DNA of 64,000 nt from the NCBI RefSeq assembly GCF_014323665.1, contig NZ_JABVEB010000011.1, positions 26,593 to 90,592 on the forward strand, in the 5' to 3' direction. Source of the stretch: Actinomadura sp. HBU206391. GTDB taxonomy: Bacteria > Actinomycetota > Actinomycetes > Streptosporangiales > Streptosporangiaceae. Shown piece by piece: positions 19,878 to 28,021 of the stretch. The position numbers and the translations under genes are program-made. The notes beneath the pieces were generated by a model. That model saw nothing but the letters and a program-made list of their open reading frames with translations, had not been told where the DNA came from and searched no databases. Each line of letters opens with the position of its first letter. Position 1 is the stretch's first letter.

Positions 19878-20873
19878 GTGAGTACTGCCGTTCCGTTCGG
19901 GCTGCCCGTCGACGATGAGCTGGCAGCGGACGTGCTGGAGCGGCTCGCCGCCGTGGAAGAGCAGTTGCTCGAGACCGCTCGCGATCAGGACCGGCTCCTG
20001 AGCGAGGCGTCGCGGCATCTGGTCGCGGCCGGCGGGAAGCGGTTCCGGCCGATGCTCGTGCTGCTGGCCTCGCACTTCGGGGATCCGGCGGCGCGCGGTG
20101 TGGTGTCGGCCGCGGTCGTCGTGGAGCTGACCCATCTGGCCACGCTCTACCACGACGACGTCATGGACGAGGCGCCGATGCGGCGCGGTCAGGTCTCGGC
20201 CAACCTGCGGTGGACCAACACCGTCGCGATCCTCACGGGCGACTACCTGTTCGCCCGTGCCTCGGACCTGCTCGCCGACCTCGGCCCGGAGGCCGTCCGG
20301 GTGCAGGCCCGGGCCTTCGCCCGGCTGGTGCGCGGCCAGATCCAGGAGACGATCGGGCCGACGCCCGACACCGACCCGCTCAAGCACTACCTCCAGGTGA
20401 TGGCGGACAAGACCGCCTCGCTCATCGCGGTGTCAGGGCACTTCGGCGCGATGCTGGCCGGAGCGTCACCGCAGGTGGTCGCGACGATCACCTCGGCCTG
20501 CGAGAAGATCGGCATCGCGTTCCAGCTCTCCGACGACATCCTCGACATCGCCTCGGAGTCCGACCAGTCGGGCAAGACGCCCGGCACCGACCTGCGCGAG
20601 GGGATCCGCACCCTCCCGGTCCTGCATGTGCTGGCATCGCAGGACCCCGCCGACGAGCGGCTGCGTACGCTGCTGTCCTCGGACCTGACCGACGACCAGG
20701 CTCATGCGGAGGCCCTCGGGCTGCTGCGTGCCCACCCGGCCATGGACCAGGCCCGCGCCGACCTGCGGCAGTGGGCCGAGGACGCCCGCGCCGAGCTCCT
20801 CACACTGCCCGACGTCCCCGTCCGGGCCGCCTTCGAGGGCCTCTGCGACTTCGTGGTCTCCCGCACCGGCTGA
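19878..20873 (+). CDS. Long-chain polyprenyl diphosphate synthase (menaquinone side chain)
   Basis: A 331-residue all-helical trans-prenyltransferase. It condenses isopentenyl diphosphate units onto a farnesyl or geranylgeranyl primer. Both aspartate-rich motifs are present: DDVMD at residues 93-97 and DDILD in FQLSDDILDIASES, with the GGKRFRP motif at 52-58. Small residues upstream of the first DDxxD suggest a long product, such as the hepta- to nona-prenyl tail of menaquinone. Its position eight bases after nuoN, with menG and menJ at the other end of the cluster, supports a menaquinone role. GTG start. Confidence 0.85.
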   Translation: MSTAVPFGLPVDDELAADVLERLAAVEEQLLETARDQDRLLSEASRHLVAAGGKRFRPMLVLLASHFGDPAARGVVSAAVVVELTHLATLYHDDVMDEAPMRRGQVSANLRWTNTVAILTGDYLFARASDLLADLGPEAVRVQARAFARLVRGQIQETIGPTPDTDPLKHYLQVMADKTASLIAVSGHFGAMLAGASPQVVATITSACEKIGIAFQLSDDILDIASESDQSGKTPGTDLREGIRTLPVLHVLASQDPADERLRTLLSSDLTDDQAHAEALGLLRAHPAMDQARADLRQWAEDARAELLTLPDVPVRAAFEGLCDFVVSRTG

Positions 20874-20876
20874 CCC

Positions 20877-20898
20877 ATCGCCGGCCACGTCCGGCGGT
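20877..20898 (+). terminator. Short hairpin after the polyprenyl synthase gene
   Basis: CGCCGG (20879-20884) pairs with CCGGCG (20891-20896) around a six-base loop, extendable by an A-T and a T-G pair. It begins just after the stop codon. There is no T-run, so terminator strength is uncertain. It could end the nuo transcript. Confidence 0.4.
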
Positions 20899-20988
20899 GC
20901 GAAGGACGTCGGCCCGGGACCTAGACCCGGCCCCTGTCAAGAGAGCGTCAGAGGCCGCCTGAGCCGCGTAGTTATGGCGTATTTAAGC

Positions 20989-21062
20989 CCCTCATTTCCT
21001 ATTTTTGACCCTAGCGTGAAGAGAGTCAGCCGCCTGGTGCGGCCGGGGACAGGAAATGAGGG
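20989..21062. promoter_or_regulatory. 12-bp inverted repeat spanning a candidate promoter
   Basis: CCCTCATTTCCT at 20989-21000 is repeated as its exact reverse complement, AGGAAATGAGGG, at 21051-21062, 50 bases apart. The spacer holds TTTTTGACCCTAGCGT, with -35-like (TTGACC) and -10-like (TAGCGT) hexamers. The second arm ends ten bases before the start of the SseB-like gene at 21072. The pair could be two operator half-sites or a loop-forming repressor site. Confidence 0.45.
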
Positions 21063-21071
21063 ACTCAGATC

Positions 21072-21473
21072 ATGGAAGCATCTGCGGAGGATGTTCTCGT
21101 CGTGCCGGTACGTTCCGCCTCTGGCGGCACGCTGGCGGTGCGCACGGCACGGCTCGCGGGCGAGGGGCGGGTGGGAATCGCCTTCACGTCGGTATCGCAG
21201 CTGCGGCTGGTCCTCGGCGGCGACCAGGAATGGGTTCGCCTGCACGAGACCGCTCTGCGCCTCCTGCTGAAGCCGCTCGGAGTAGCCAAGATCCAGGTCG
21301 ACCCGGCCCTGATGCTGCCGCGGATCCCGGCCGATCCGGCGGGCGTCGTACCGCCGCAGGCATGGCGTACCAAGGTGAGCGCGCCGGACCGTCGGGCCGA
21401 GCACGACGCCGGATCGCGCGACGCCTCGATGGTGGGCGTGGCCGTGGGTGCTTCGGCCGCACGCCATGGATGA
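21072..21473 (+). CDS. SseB-like / SAV_915-type small protein
   Basis: A 133-residue protein. The core GGTLAVRTARLAGEGRVGIAFTS followed by VSQLRLVLGGDQEWVRLHETALRLLLKPLG resembles the SseB-fold family common in Streptomyces (SAV_915-type proteins), of unknown role. The C-terminal 40 residues are hydrophilic and less ordered. There is no signal peptide or membrane segment. The stop overlaps the next small gene, starting a chain of coupled ORFs that ends at lysA. The gene is preceded by a striking inverted repeat. Confidence 0.6.
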   Translation: MEASAEDVLVVPVRSASGGTLAVRTARLAGEGRVGIAFTSVSQLRLVLGGDQEWVRLHETALRLLLKPLGVAKIQVDPALMLPRIPADPAGVVPPQAWRTKVSAPDRRAEHDAGSRDASMVGVAVGASAARHG

Positions 21474-21576
21474 CCAAGGGCGCGGCGGCGAACGCTTCAT
21501 CGCCCCGGAGATCACCGGGGTGCTGTGGGTCCTGGCGGCGGCCGTGCTCATCACGGTGCTCCTGACGGTCCTCTGA
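21466..21576 (+). CDS. 36-residue single-pass membrane peptide
   Basis: The ATG at 21466 lies inside the end of the SseB-like gene, and the frame runs to TGA at 21574-21576. The first 15 residues are polar (MDDQGRGGERFIAPE); the rest forms one hydrophobic helix (GVLWVLAAAVLITVLLTVL). This is a plausible N-in membrane microprotein. It is coupled to the preceding gene by overlap and to the next short ORF by TGATG. I recognise no family. Confidence 0.5.
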   Translation: MDDQGRGGERFIAPEITGVLWVLAAAVLITVLLTVL

Positions 21577-21629
21577 TGTATCTCGGCGTACAGGTGCGGG
21601 CGGAGGCCCGCACCCGCAGGGGGAAATGA
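21576..21629 (+). other. 17-codon linker ORF before lysA, with a hairpin
   Basis: It starts in a TGATG overlap with the membrane peptide stop and ends one base before the lysA ATG (peptide MYLGVQVRAEARTRRGK). Inside it, GTGCGGGC (21594-21601) pairs perfectly with GCCCGCAC (21606-21613) around GGAG. The hairpin lies just upstream of the lysA ribosome site (CAGGGGGAAA) and could modulate its access. Confidence 0.4.
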
Positions 21630-21630
21630 C

Positions 21631-22953
21631 ATGCTTCTCAGTTCACAGCGGCAGAACCTCGATCACGCGATCTGGCCCGCCACGGCCCATGACATCGACG
21701 GCGACGACATCTCGGTCGGCGGGATCCCGCTCGCCAAGGTGGCCGACCGCTACGGCACCCCCGTGCACGTCATCGACGAGGCCGACGTGCGCCAGCGCTG
21801 CCGTGCCTTCAAGGCGGCGTTCGCGGGTGGCGAGGTCGTCTACGCGGGCAAGGCCTTCCTGTGCCGGGCGATGGCGCGGTGGATCAACGAGGAGGGCCTG
21901 TCCCTCGACGTCTGCTCCGCCGGGGAACTCGCCGTGGCGCGGGCGGCCGGCTTCCCCGCCAAGCGGGTCCTGATGCACGGGAACGCCAAGACGCCGGAGG
22001 ACCTCAGGGCGGCGATGGACTACGGCGTGGGCCGGATCGTGGTCGACTCCACGGCTGAGATCAGCCGGCTGGCCGCGCTCGGCCGTCCCGCCGCACCTCA
22101 GCGTTTGCTGATCCGGGTGATCCCGGGCGTGGACGGTGGTACCCACCCGGCCGTGACGACCGGGACGGAAGACCAGAAGTTCGGCTTCTCCATCGCCTCG
22201 GGAGCCGCCGCCGAGGCGGTACGGCGGGTGATCGAGCAGCGCGGGTTCGAGCCGGTGGGACTGCACTGCCACATCGGATCGCAGGTCACCAGTATCGACC
22301 TGTTCGAGCGGGCGGCCGTCCGGCTGATCGATCTCATGGCGACCATCCGTGACGAGCACGGCGTCACGCTTCCCGAACTCGACCTCGGCGGCGGCTTCGC
22401 GGTGCCGTACCTCTCCGGTGACGCGGAGATCTCACCCGCGGCGGTGGGCGAGCGGCTCATGGCGGCCGTTCGGTCCGCCTGCGAGTCGTACCGGCTGCCG
22501 GTGCCGCGCGTCACGGTGGAGCCGGGCCGCGCCATCAGCGCACGCGCCGGGGTCACGCTGTACCGGGTGATCGGCGTCAAGCGCGGCCTGTCCGGCCGGG
22601 TCTTCGTTACCGTCGACGGCGGCATGAGCGACAACCCCCGGCCGAGCCTGTACGGCGCCAACTACACCGTGCGGCTGGTCGGTCGCCGGGCCACGGTCGC
22701 CGACCGTGCGACGACCGTCGTCGGGCGGCACTGTGAGGCGGGCGACGTGATCGCCCGGGACGCGCAACTGCCGGCCGACATGCGCCCCGGAGACCTGCTG
22801 GCGGTGCCCTGCACGGGCGCCTACCACCACTCGATGTCTTCGAACTACAACCTGGTGCGGCGTCCGCCGGTCGTCAGCGTGGCCGGAGGCAACGGCCGGT
22901 TGCTGGTCCGCCGCGAGACCGAGAGCGACCTGCTCCGCCGCGACGTCGGCTGA
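21631..22953 (+). CDS. lysA: Diaminopimelate decarboxylase
   Basis: A 440-residue fold-type III PLP enzyme that converts meso-diaminopimelate to lysine. The PLP lysine is K74 in VVYAGKAFLCRA. Other family motifs are GLHCHIGSQ near residue 212, the phosphate-binding LDLGGGFAVPY near 250, VEPGRAISARAG near 290, and VDGGMSDNPRPSLYG with the substrate-binding region. CTGAYHHSMSSNYN provides the second active-site tyrosine. It probably shares a transcript with the SseB-like gene and microprotein upstream. Convergent with rarD. Confidence 0.93.
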   Translation: MLLSSQRQNLDHAIWPATAHDIDGDDISVGGIPLAKVADRYGTPVHVIDEADVRQRCRAFKAAFAGGEVVYAGKAFLCRAMARWINEEGLSLDVCSAGELAVARAAGFPAKRVLMHGNAKTPEDLRAAMDYGVGRIVVDSTAEISRLAALGRPAAPQRLLIRVIPGVDGGTHPAVTTGTEDQKFGFSIASGAAAEAVRRVIEQRGFEPVGLHCHIGSQVTSIDLFERAAVRLIDLMATIRDEHGVTLPELDLGGGFAVPYLSGDAEISPAAVGERLMAAVRSACESYRLPVPRVTVEPGRAISARAGVTLYRVIGVKRGLSGRVFVTVDGGMSDNPRPSLYGANYTVRLVGRRATVADRATTVVGRHCEAGDVIARDAQLPADMRPGDLLAVPCTGAYHHSMSSNYNLVRRPPVVSVAGGNGRLLVRRETESDLLRRDVG

Positions 22954-23010
22954 TCCGATCTGCGTGCGGCAACCCCCGCCCAGCCCCCTGGATCGCTTTG
23001 CCCGGGCGGG

Positions 23011-23940
23011 TCATGAGCGGGGGAGGGACGGGACGGGCGCCGGGATCAGCGCGGGCACCTGTGACCGGCGCTGCAGCCTGGACCGGCGCACACCGTCGAA
23101 GGTGAGGATCACCAGTGCGGCCCAGACGAGCAGGAAGCCGATCCAGCGGCTGGCCGGCATCCGTTCGTGCTGCACCAGCAGCCCGATGAGGAACTGCAGG
23201 GTGGGCGCGAGGTACTGCAACAGGCCGACCGTCGTCATGGGGAGCCGTACGGCGGAGGCGTTGAACATCATGAGCGGGACGGCAGTGATCACCCCTCCGC
23301 CGACCAGCAGCAGCGCCTGGGCCGCCCCCACGTTCCCGAAGGTCGCCTCGCCGTGTGCGTGCAGCGTCAGCGTGAACGCCAGGGCGGGCAACACCAGCAC
23401 GGTGGTCTCGACCGTCAGGCTCTCGGCCGAGGGGGTGTTCGCGAACTTCTTGAGCAGGCCGTACGAGCCGAAGGAGCACGCCAGGGTGAGCGCGATCCAC
23501 GGCAGCCGGCCGTAGTCGACCGTCAGCACGATCACCGCTGCCGTGCCCAGCGCGATGGCCGACCACTGCAGGCGTCGAAGCCGCTCCTGGAAGATGAGGA
23601 CGCCGAGCACCACGCTGATGAGCGGATTGATGAAGTAGCCCAGCGAGGTCTCGATCGTGTGCCCGGAGTTGACGCCGTAGATGTACATCCCCCAGTTGAC
23701 GGAGATGACCACGGCGGCGAGGGCCAGCAACCCGACCTGCTTGAGTGTCAGCGAGCGAACCCACGACCAGTGCCGGCGTACGGCCAGGATCGCGACCACG
23801 GCGACGAGCGACCACAGGATGCGATGCGCGAGGATCTCGGCGGCCTCGGCCGGTTTCAGCAATGGCCAGTACAGCGGGAACAATCCCCAGATGGCATAGG
23901 CGGCGATTCCGAAGATCATTCCCTTGCGCAGCTCCGTCAC
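23011..23940 (-). CDS. rarD: RarD-type EamA family membrane transporter
   Basis: A 309-residue protein with about ten transmembrane helices in two EamA repeats. RarD hallmarks are the N-terminal GIAAYAIWGLFPLYWPLLKP, the stretch LAHRILWSL, and NWGMYIYGVNSGHTIETSLGYFINPL. Members of the drug/metabolite transporter superfamily export small molecules; the substrate of RarD is not settled. It is divergent from msrA, with a TTGACA-containing upstream region. Confidence 0.88.
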   Translation of the reverse strand: MTELRKGMIFGIAAYAIWGLFPLYWPLLKPAEAAEILAHRILWSLVAVVAILAVRRHWSWVRSLTLKQVGLLALAAVVISVNWGMYIYGVNSGHTIETSLGYFINPLISVVLGVLIFQERLRRLQWSAIALGTAAVIVLTVDYGRLPWIALTLACSFGSYGLLKKFANTPSAESLTVETTVLVLPALAFTLTLHAHGEATFGNVGAAQALLLVGGGVITAVPLMMFNASAVRLPMTTVGLLQYLAPTLQFLIGLLVQHERMPASRWIGFLLVWAALVILTFDGVRRSRLQRRSQVPALIPAPVPSLPRS

Positions 23941-23957
23941 CAGCGGATCATATCAGC

Positions 23958-23992
23958 GCGTAATTAGTCATAATGCTTAACGGTAATGTCAA
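23958..23992 (-). promoter_or_regulatory. Candidate rarD promoter
   Basis: On the minus strand a perfect TTGACA lies at 23992-23987. About 17 bases on is GACTAA/ACTAAT (23969-23963), a weak -10. The segment is clearly AT-rich compared with its surroundings. It sits 20-50 bases upstream of the rarD start. Confidence 0.4.
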
Positions 23993-24141
23993 GCGACGCT
24001 TCAGGAAATGGCGGCAGACCGAGTGGTCTTCGGTGTGGGCAAAAGCACGACCTCGCTCGCGGTGGTGCGTACGCCGACACCGAACGGACTTCGACACGCG
24101 TGCACCGGGTGCGTGCGTACCCATCGGCCAGGCGGACGGGT

Positions 24142-24147
24142 TAGCCT
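24142..24147 (+). promoter_or_regulatory. Candidate -10 element for leaderless msrA
   Basis: TAGCCT ends 6 bases before the msrA GTG, giving a transcript that would begin at the start codon. No ribosome site is visible between them. Confidence 0.4.
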
Positions 24148-24153
24148 GGCAAC

Positions 24154-24810
24154 GTGTTCGGATTCGCGAAGACGCAGATGGTCACTCCAGAGCAGGCTCT
24201 GCCGGGACGTGACGTACCCATGCCGGTACCGCCGCGCCACGAGGTCCTCGGCGGCCCCGTGGCGCCGCCCTACCCTGACGGGGCGGAGGTCGCGGAGTTC
24301 GCCATGGGCTGTTTCTGGGGGGCCGAGCGCATCTTCTGGCAGACCCCGGGGGTACTGTCCACGGCGGTCGGCTACGCGGGCGGTCACACCCCGAACCCGA
24401 CGTACGAAGAGGTGTGCTCCGGCCGGACCGGCCACACCGAGATGGTGCGCGTCGTGTTCGATCCTGCCGAGGTCTCCTACGAGGAACTGCTGAAGGTCTT
24501 CTGGGAGGGGCACGACCCCACGCAGGGGATGCGGCAGGGCAATGACGTCGGCACGCAGTACCGCTCGGCGATCCATCACCGGTCGGCCGAGCAGCAGAAG
24601 GCCGCGGAGGCCTCCCGGGACGCCTACCAGCAGGTCCTGACCTCACACGGCCATGGACCCATCACCACCGAGATCGCCCCGGCCGGCGAGTTCTACTTCG
24701 CCGAGGAGTACCACCAGCAGTACCTGTCGGACGCCAAGAACCCGGGCGGCTACTGCGGCATCGGCGGTACGGGCCTGAGCTGCCCGATCGGCATCGCCCC
24801 GGCGGAGTGA
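24154..24810 (+). CDS. msrA: Peptide methionine sulfoxide reductase MsrA
   Basis: A 218-residue repair enzyme that reduces methionine-S-sulfoxide in proteins. The catalytic Cys is C53 in [13 protein letters not shown]; the family core continues [25 protein letters not shown] and [18 protein letters not shown]. The resolving Cys residues lie in the tail ([15 protein letters not shown]). The start is GTG at 24154. The stop overlaps the next gene (GTGA). Confidence 0.93.
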   Translation: MFGFAKTQMVTPEQALPGRDVPMPVPPRHEVLGGPVAPPYPDGAEVAEFAMGCFWGAERIFWQTPGVLSTAVGYAGGHTPNPTYEEVCSGRTGHTEMVRVVFDPAEVSYEELLKVFWEGHDPTQGMRQGNDVGTQYRSAIHHRSAEQQKAAEASRDAYQQVLTSHGHGPITTEIAPAGEFYFAEEYHQQYLSDAKNPGGYCGIGGTGLSCPIGIAPAE

Positions 24811-25106
24811 GCTGGGCGGTCCGCGATGAGGTCTCGGTCCTGTGGGCGGAACATCGTGGGCTGACGTTCCCTGATGACCTCAGATGGTTGGAGATCCACG
24901 GGGAACCCGTTGCGCTGCTGGATGCCGGCTTGGCCGGGTGCATAAGCGGCTACCTGGACGGCCGGTTGGATGGCCATCACCTCGTCGTGGTGGATGAGTG
25001 CGCAGGTCACCTCCCTGACCTTCTTCTGCAACTTCGGCCTGGGGAAGGCCACGACTATGTCGTCCGGCTGATCCGGATAGCAGATCTCATCCTGAACGAT
25101 CGATGA
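24807..25106 (+). CDS. Hypothetical protein coupled to msrA
   Basis: A 99-residue protein not recognised. It has Trp and acidic residues near the N-terminus ([40 protein letters not shown] and onward) and a central [13 protein letters not shown] segment; it looks like a small globular alpha/beta cytoplasmic protein. The GTG start overlaps the msrA stop. Codon use matches the neighbours. No function is assigned. Confidence 0.55.
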   Translation: MSWAVRDEVSVLWAEHRGLTFPDDLRWLEIHGEPVALLDAGLAGCISGYLDGRLDGHHLVVVDECAGHLPDLLLQLRPGEGHDYVVRLIRIADLILNDR

Positions 25107-25241
25107 GATCGGAGGCCGGTACCGTCTGCACTGGCGGTGGAAGAGAGCAGGGATGCTGGCCTACTCGACGATCGCCGCTTCGCCGGCGGCGTGGTGTACC
25201 TGCGCTACCGGGCTCAGGGGTTAAGGCATCTCGGATACAAG

Positions 25242-26447
25242 TCACCAGGCGACAGGCATCGCGTGCGGTCCGAAGAAAGCGGCGTCGTAGGCGAAGGGCA
25301 CCTCGTCGAGCCCTGCCGCCAGGTGGAGCGTCGGTATCCGGGTCAGCAGGGTGCCGTAGGCGATCTCCAGCTCGGCGCGGGCGAGGTTCTGGCCGATGCA
25401 CTGATGCACCCCGTACCCGAAGGCGAGGTGGTGGTGCGCAGACCGGCGGATGTCGAACTCGTCGGGATTCTCGAACGTCCGCTCGTCCCGGTTGGCCGAT
25501 GCGGCCAGCACCGTCAGGCGATCACCGGCGCGGACCCGCACACCGCCGATATCGAGGTCGTCCGCCGCCACCCGGTCGAAGCTGACCCAGTCCTGCACCG
25601 AATGGAAACGCAGCATTTCCTCGGCCGCACCCGGCAGCAGGCTCGAATCGGCGCGCAACGCGGCGAGCTGCGCCGGGTGCTCCAGCAGCGTCAGCACGCC
25701 CAGTGAGATCATGTTCGCCGGCGACTCGTAGCCTGCGAGCAGCAGCAGGAAACCGATGTTGATCAGAGCGTCGGTGGTCAGCTCCCCGGTGGGCAGGTGC
25801 CTGGCGGCCAGCCGTCCGATGAGGCCGTCGTGTGGCTCAGCCTCGGCGCGGCTGATGAGTTCGCGCAGGTAGCCGCGAAGGTCTCGGGAGGCCTGGGGGG
25901 CCCGCGGGTCGTTGCTCATCACGGTCAGCATCCGGAGCCGGGACTCGAAGAACCCGTGGTCGTCGGCCGGGACGCCGAGCAGCTCGCAGATGACTCGCGA
26001 CGGGACCGGGCGCGCGAACGACTCGACGAGGTCGGTGGGCGACCCGGTCTCCAGCATCTTGTCGATCGCCGTGTCGACGATTCGTTGGATGCGCGGCCGC
26101 ATCGCGGCCACCGGGCGGGCACCCAGCTCCGAGATCAGCAACCGTCGGTACCGACTGTGCTCCGGCGGGTCCGTCTCGATGAAGAAGCCCTCGTCGGGAC
26201 GATCGTCGTCGGGCCCGCGAGGCCGTTCGGGTCGTCCGGTGCGCGAGCTGATCCGCGGGTCGCTGAGGATCTGCCGTGCCTCGGCGTGGCGGGTCACCGC
26301 CCAGACAGGCGTGCCGTTCGGCAGGTTGGCGCGGACGAGCGGCGCGCTGGCGCGCATCCGCTGATACTCGGCCGGCGGAGCGAACGGACAGGTCCGCTCC
26401 ATCGGGAAGGTCGGTGGCGCGAGCATGTCGTGCTCGGATGTGCTCAT
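25242..26447 (-). CDS. Cytochrome P450
   Basis: A 401-residue soluble bacterial class I P450. The heme-binding loop is FGYGVHQCIGQNLAR with the thiolate Cys near residue 350; the ExxR motif is in AAEEMLRFH. The N-terminus has PFAPPAEYQRMRASAP, and the C-helix region FFIETDPPEHSRYRRLL is typical of actinomycete enzymes. The I-helix reads LLLLAGYESPANM: the usual Thr of AGxxT is Ser, which may affect proton delivery or may be tolerated. The substrate is unknown. No ferredoxin gene is adjacent. A GAGGGGG ribosome site precedes the ATG. Confidence 0.92.
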   Translation of the reverse strand: MSTSEHDMLAPPTFPMERTCPFAPPAEYQRMRASAPLVRANLPNGTPVWAVTRHAEARQILSDPRISSRTGRPERPRGPDDDRPDEGFFIETDPPEHSRYRRLLISELGARPVAAMRPRIQRIVDTAIDKMLETGSPTDLVESFARPVPSRVICELLGVPADDHGFFESRLRMLTVMSNDPRAPQASRDLRGYLRELISRAEAEPHDGLIGRLAARHLPTGELTTDALINIGFLLLLAGYESPANMISLGVLTLLEHPAQLAALRADSSLLPGAAEEMLRFHSVQDWVSFDRVAADDLDIGGVRVRAGDRLTVLAASANRDERTFENPDEFDIRRSAHHHLAFGYGVHQCIGQNLARAELEIAYGTLLTRIPTLHLAAGLDEVPFAYDAAFFGPHAMPVAW

Positions 26448-26586
26448 CGCAGTTCCCCCTCAGCGCCCGCTCAGCATGCAACCGCAGCGTGGGGCGTGTC
26501 CAGAGGTCAGGGACGGATCTTCCACTTCTCGGTCATGTCCACACCAGTGAGTAGCGGCACCATGACGTGGAGGCGCAGCCGCCGTT

Positions 26587-26649
26587 CGGCAGAATGCGTT
26601 TCCGCGGAAACGCTCGAGGAGCGCGGCAGTAGGCGTTTCCGCGGAAACG
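26587..26649. promoter_or_regulatory. Two copies of a perfect 16-bp palindrome between divergent genes
   Basis: CGTTTCCGCGGAAACG occurs at 26597-26612 and again at 26634-26649, 37 bases centre to centre. Each copy is preceded at the same distance by CGGCAG (26587 and 26624), so the repeated unit is about 26 bases. The central-CG palindrome resembles operators of LacI-type repressors. The 397-base gap between the P450 gene and the gene at 26845 contains no convincing ORF and may hold both promoters. Confidence 0.6.
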
Positions 26650-26844
26650 TCGGGCCGGCCGGCCCGTGCGGTCGAGCGCCGAGGCTTCACGGGCGTGGAC
26701 GGGCGGCCGGGGCGAACATGTCCGGATCGAGTGGCCTTGGTCCGCCGGTGCGCGGTAGCCGGTATCCGATCGGAAACCACCTGCTCGGTTACCGTCCCGG
26801 CAGCGGCCGGCGACAGGGACCGGCTCGGACGGTGAGGTGCACGC

Positions 26845-27480
26845 ATGAGCAGGATCGTCGTTTTCGGTGCGGGTGGCAGGGCGGGGCGGGCCGCGGTAGC
26901 GGAGGCCCGGCGGCGGGGACACGAGGTCACCGCCGTGGTCCGTGATCCCGCCGCGCACCACGGCCTGGCGGCGGACGGCGTACGGCTGGTCGCCGGGAAC
27001 GTCACGGATACCGAGAGCGTCGCAGAGGCGGCGCGGGGCCACGACGCCGCGATCAGCGCCGTCTACGAGGCCGGTGCGCAGCCCGACGTCTTCTTCTCGG
27101 CCGCCGCACGCGCGCTGCTCGACGGGCTGTCGCGGGCGGGGGTGGGCCGGCTGGTCTCGGTCGGCCTGGCGTCGATCCTGCCGACCGCGTCCGGGACGCT
27201 CCTCATGGACACCGCCGGCTACCCGCAGGAGTACCGCGCGTTCTATCTGGGCCATGCGGCCGGCAACGCGGTGCTGACCCGGGCCGTCACCTCGGTGGAC
27301 TGGCTGGTCCTCAGCCCGGCCGGGGACTTCGACCACGGAGGCATGCGAACCGGCCGGTACCGCAGGACTCCGGGCGAGGCGAGCAGTCGCATCTCCTATG
27401 CCGACTTCGCGATCGCGGTGCTCGACGAGATCGAAACCCCCGGGCACCACCGCACGCATCTGGGCGTCGAGGCGTTCTGA
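26845..27480 (+). CDS. NAD(P)-binding NmrA/atypical-SDR-like oxidoreductase
   Basis: A 211-residue Rossmann protein. It starts MSRIVVFGAGGRAGRAAV, the glycine-rich dinucleotide site of atypical short-chain dehydrogenases, then HEVTAVVRDPAAH and GNVTDTESVAEAARGHDAAISAV. It ends with SRISYADFAIAVLDEIE, common in this group. The classical YxxxK catalytic pair is not obvious. It overlaps the next gene (TGATG), so the two proteins may work together. Two palindromic operator candidates lie upstream. Confidence 0.8.
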   Translation: MSRIVVFGAGGRAGRAAVAEARRRGHEVTAVVRDPAAHHGLAADGVRLVAGNVTDTESVAEAARGHDAAISAVYEAGAQPDVFFSAAARALLDGLSRAGVGRLVSVGLASILPTASGTLLMDTAGYPQEYRAFYLGHAAGNAVLTRAVTSVDWLVLSPAGDFDHGGMRTGRYRRTPGEASSRISYADFAIAVLDEIETPGHHRTHLGVEAF

Positions 27481-27902
27481 TGGACGAGGAGATCCACGAC
27501 AGCCCGGACGAGAGGGTGGCCGGCCATATTCGCCGCTTCCTGGACACCGGCGGCCGGCCCAGACCGGGCATGAACGATCTGCTGCTCACCACCCGTGGGC
27601 GCAGAACGGGCAGGCTGCGCCGCACCGCCCTGGTGTACGCACGCGACGGGGACCGTTATGTCCTCGCCGCGTCGAACGCCGGTGCCGACGCGCATCCGGC
27701 GTGGTATCTCAACCTGGTGGACGACCCCGAGGTCATAGTGCAGATCGGCACCGAGACCTTCACCGCGAGCGCGCGCGGCGCCACTCCCGAGGAGCGGCCG
27801 CGGCTGTGGCGGCTCATGGTCACGGCCATGCCGTCCTACCGGCGCTACCAGGAGATGACCGGCAGGGACATACCCGTGGTGATCATCGAATTCGGAAAGT
27901 GA
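27480..27902 (+). CDS. Deazaflavin (F420)-dependent nitroreductase-family protein
   Basis: A 140-residue split-barrel protein of the Ddn-like family. Supporting features are LLLTTRGRRTGRLRRTALVY, ASNAGADAHPAWYLNLVDDPEVIVQIG and the C-terminal YQEMTGRDIPVVIIEF. Characterised members use F420H2 to reduce varied substrates; some prefer other flavins. The ATG overlaps the stop of the NAD(P)-binding gene, suggesting one operon for a small redox pathway. Confidence 0.85.
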   Translation: MDEEIHDSPDERVAGHIRRFLDTGGRPRPGMNDLLLTTRGRRTGRLRRTALVYARDGDRYVLAASNAGADAHPAWYLNLVDDPEVIVQIGTETFTASARGATPEERPRLWRLMVTAMPSYRRYQEMTGRDIPVVIIEFGK

Positions 27903-28021
27903 CCGGATTTCTGTGCGACAGGCCCTCGGGGGCCCGGCGCCGAGAATCCGGGTCGAATCGGCTGGGTAGCTCTCCGGCAGAAACGACCCGCGAATGACGC
28001 GGGCGGATTCGGGGGATTCGA

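Noticed and set aside
21576..21630. Lysine riboswitch before lysA
   Set aside because: The leader is only about 54 bases with one simple hairpin; no lysine-riboswitch architecture fits.
26460..27459. Minus-strand frames across the palindrome region and the NAD(P)-binding gene
   Set aside because: They cross the operator repeats and oppose a clear Rossmann-fold gene; no domain is visible.
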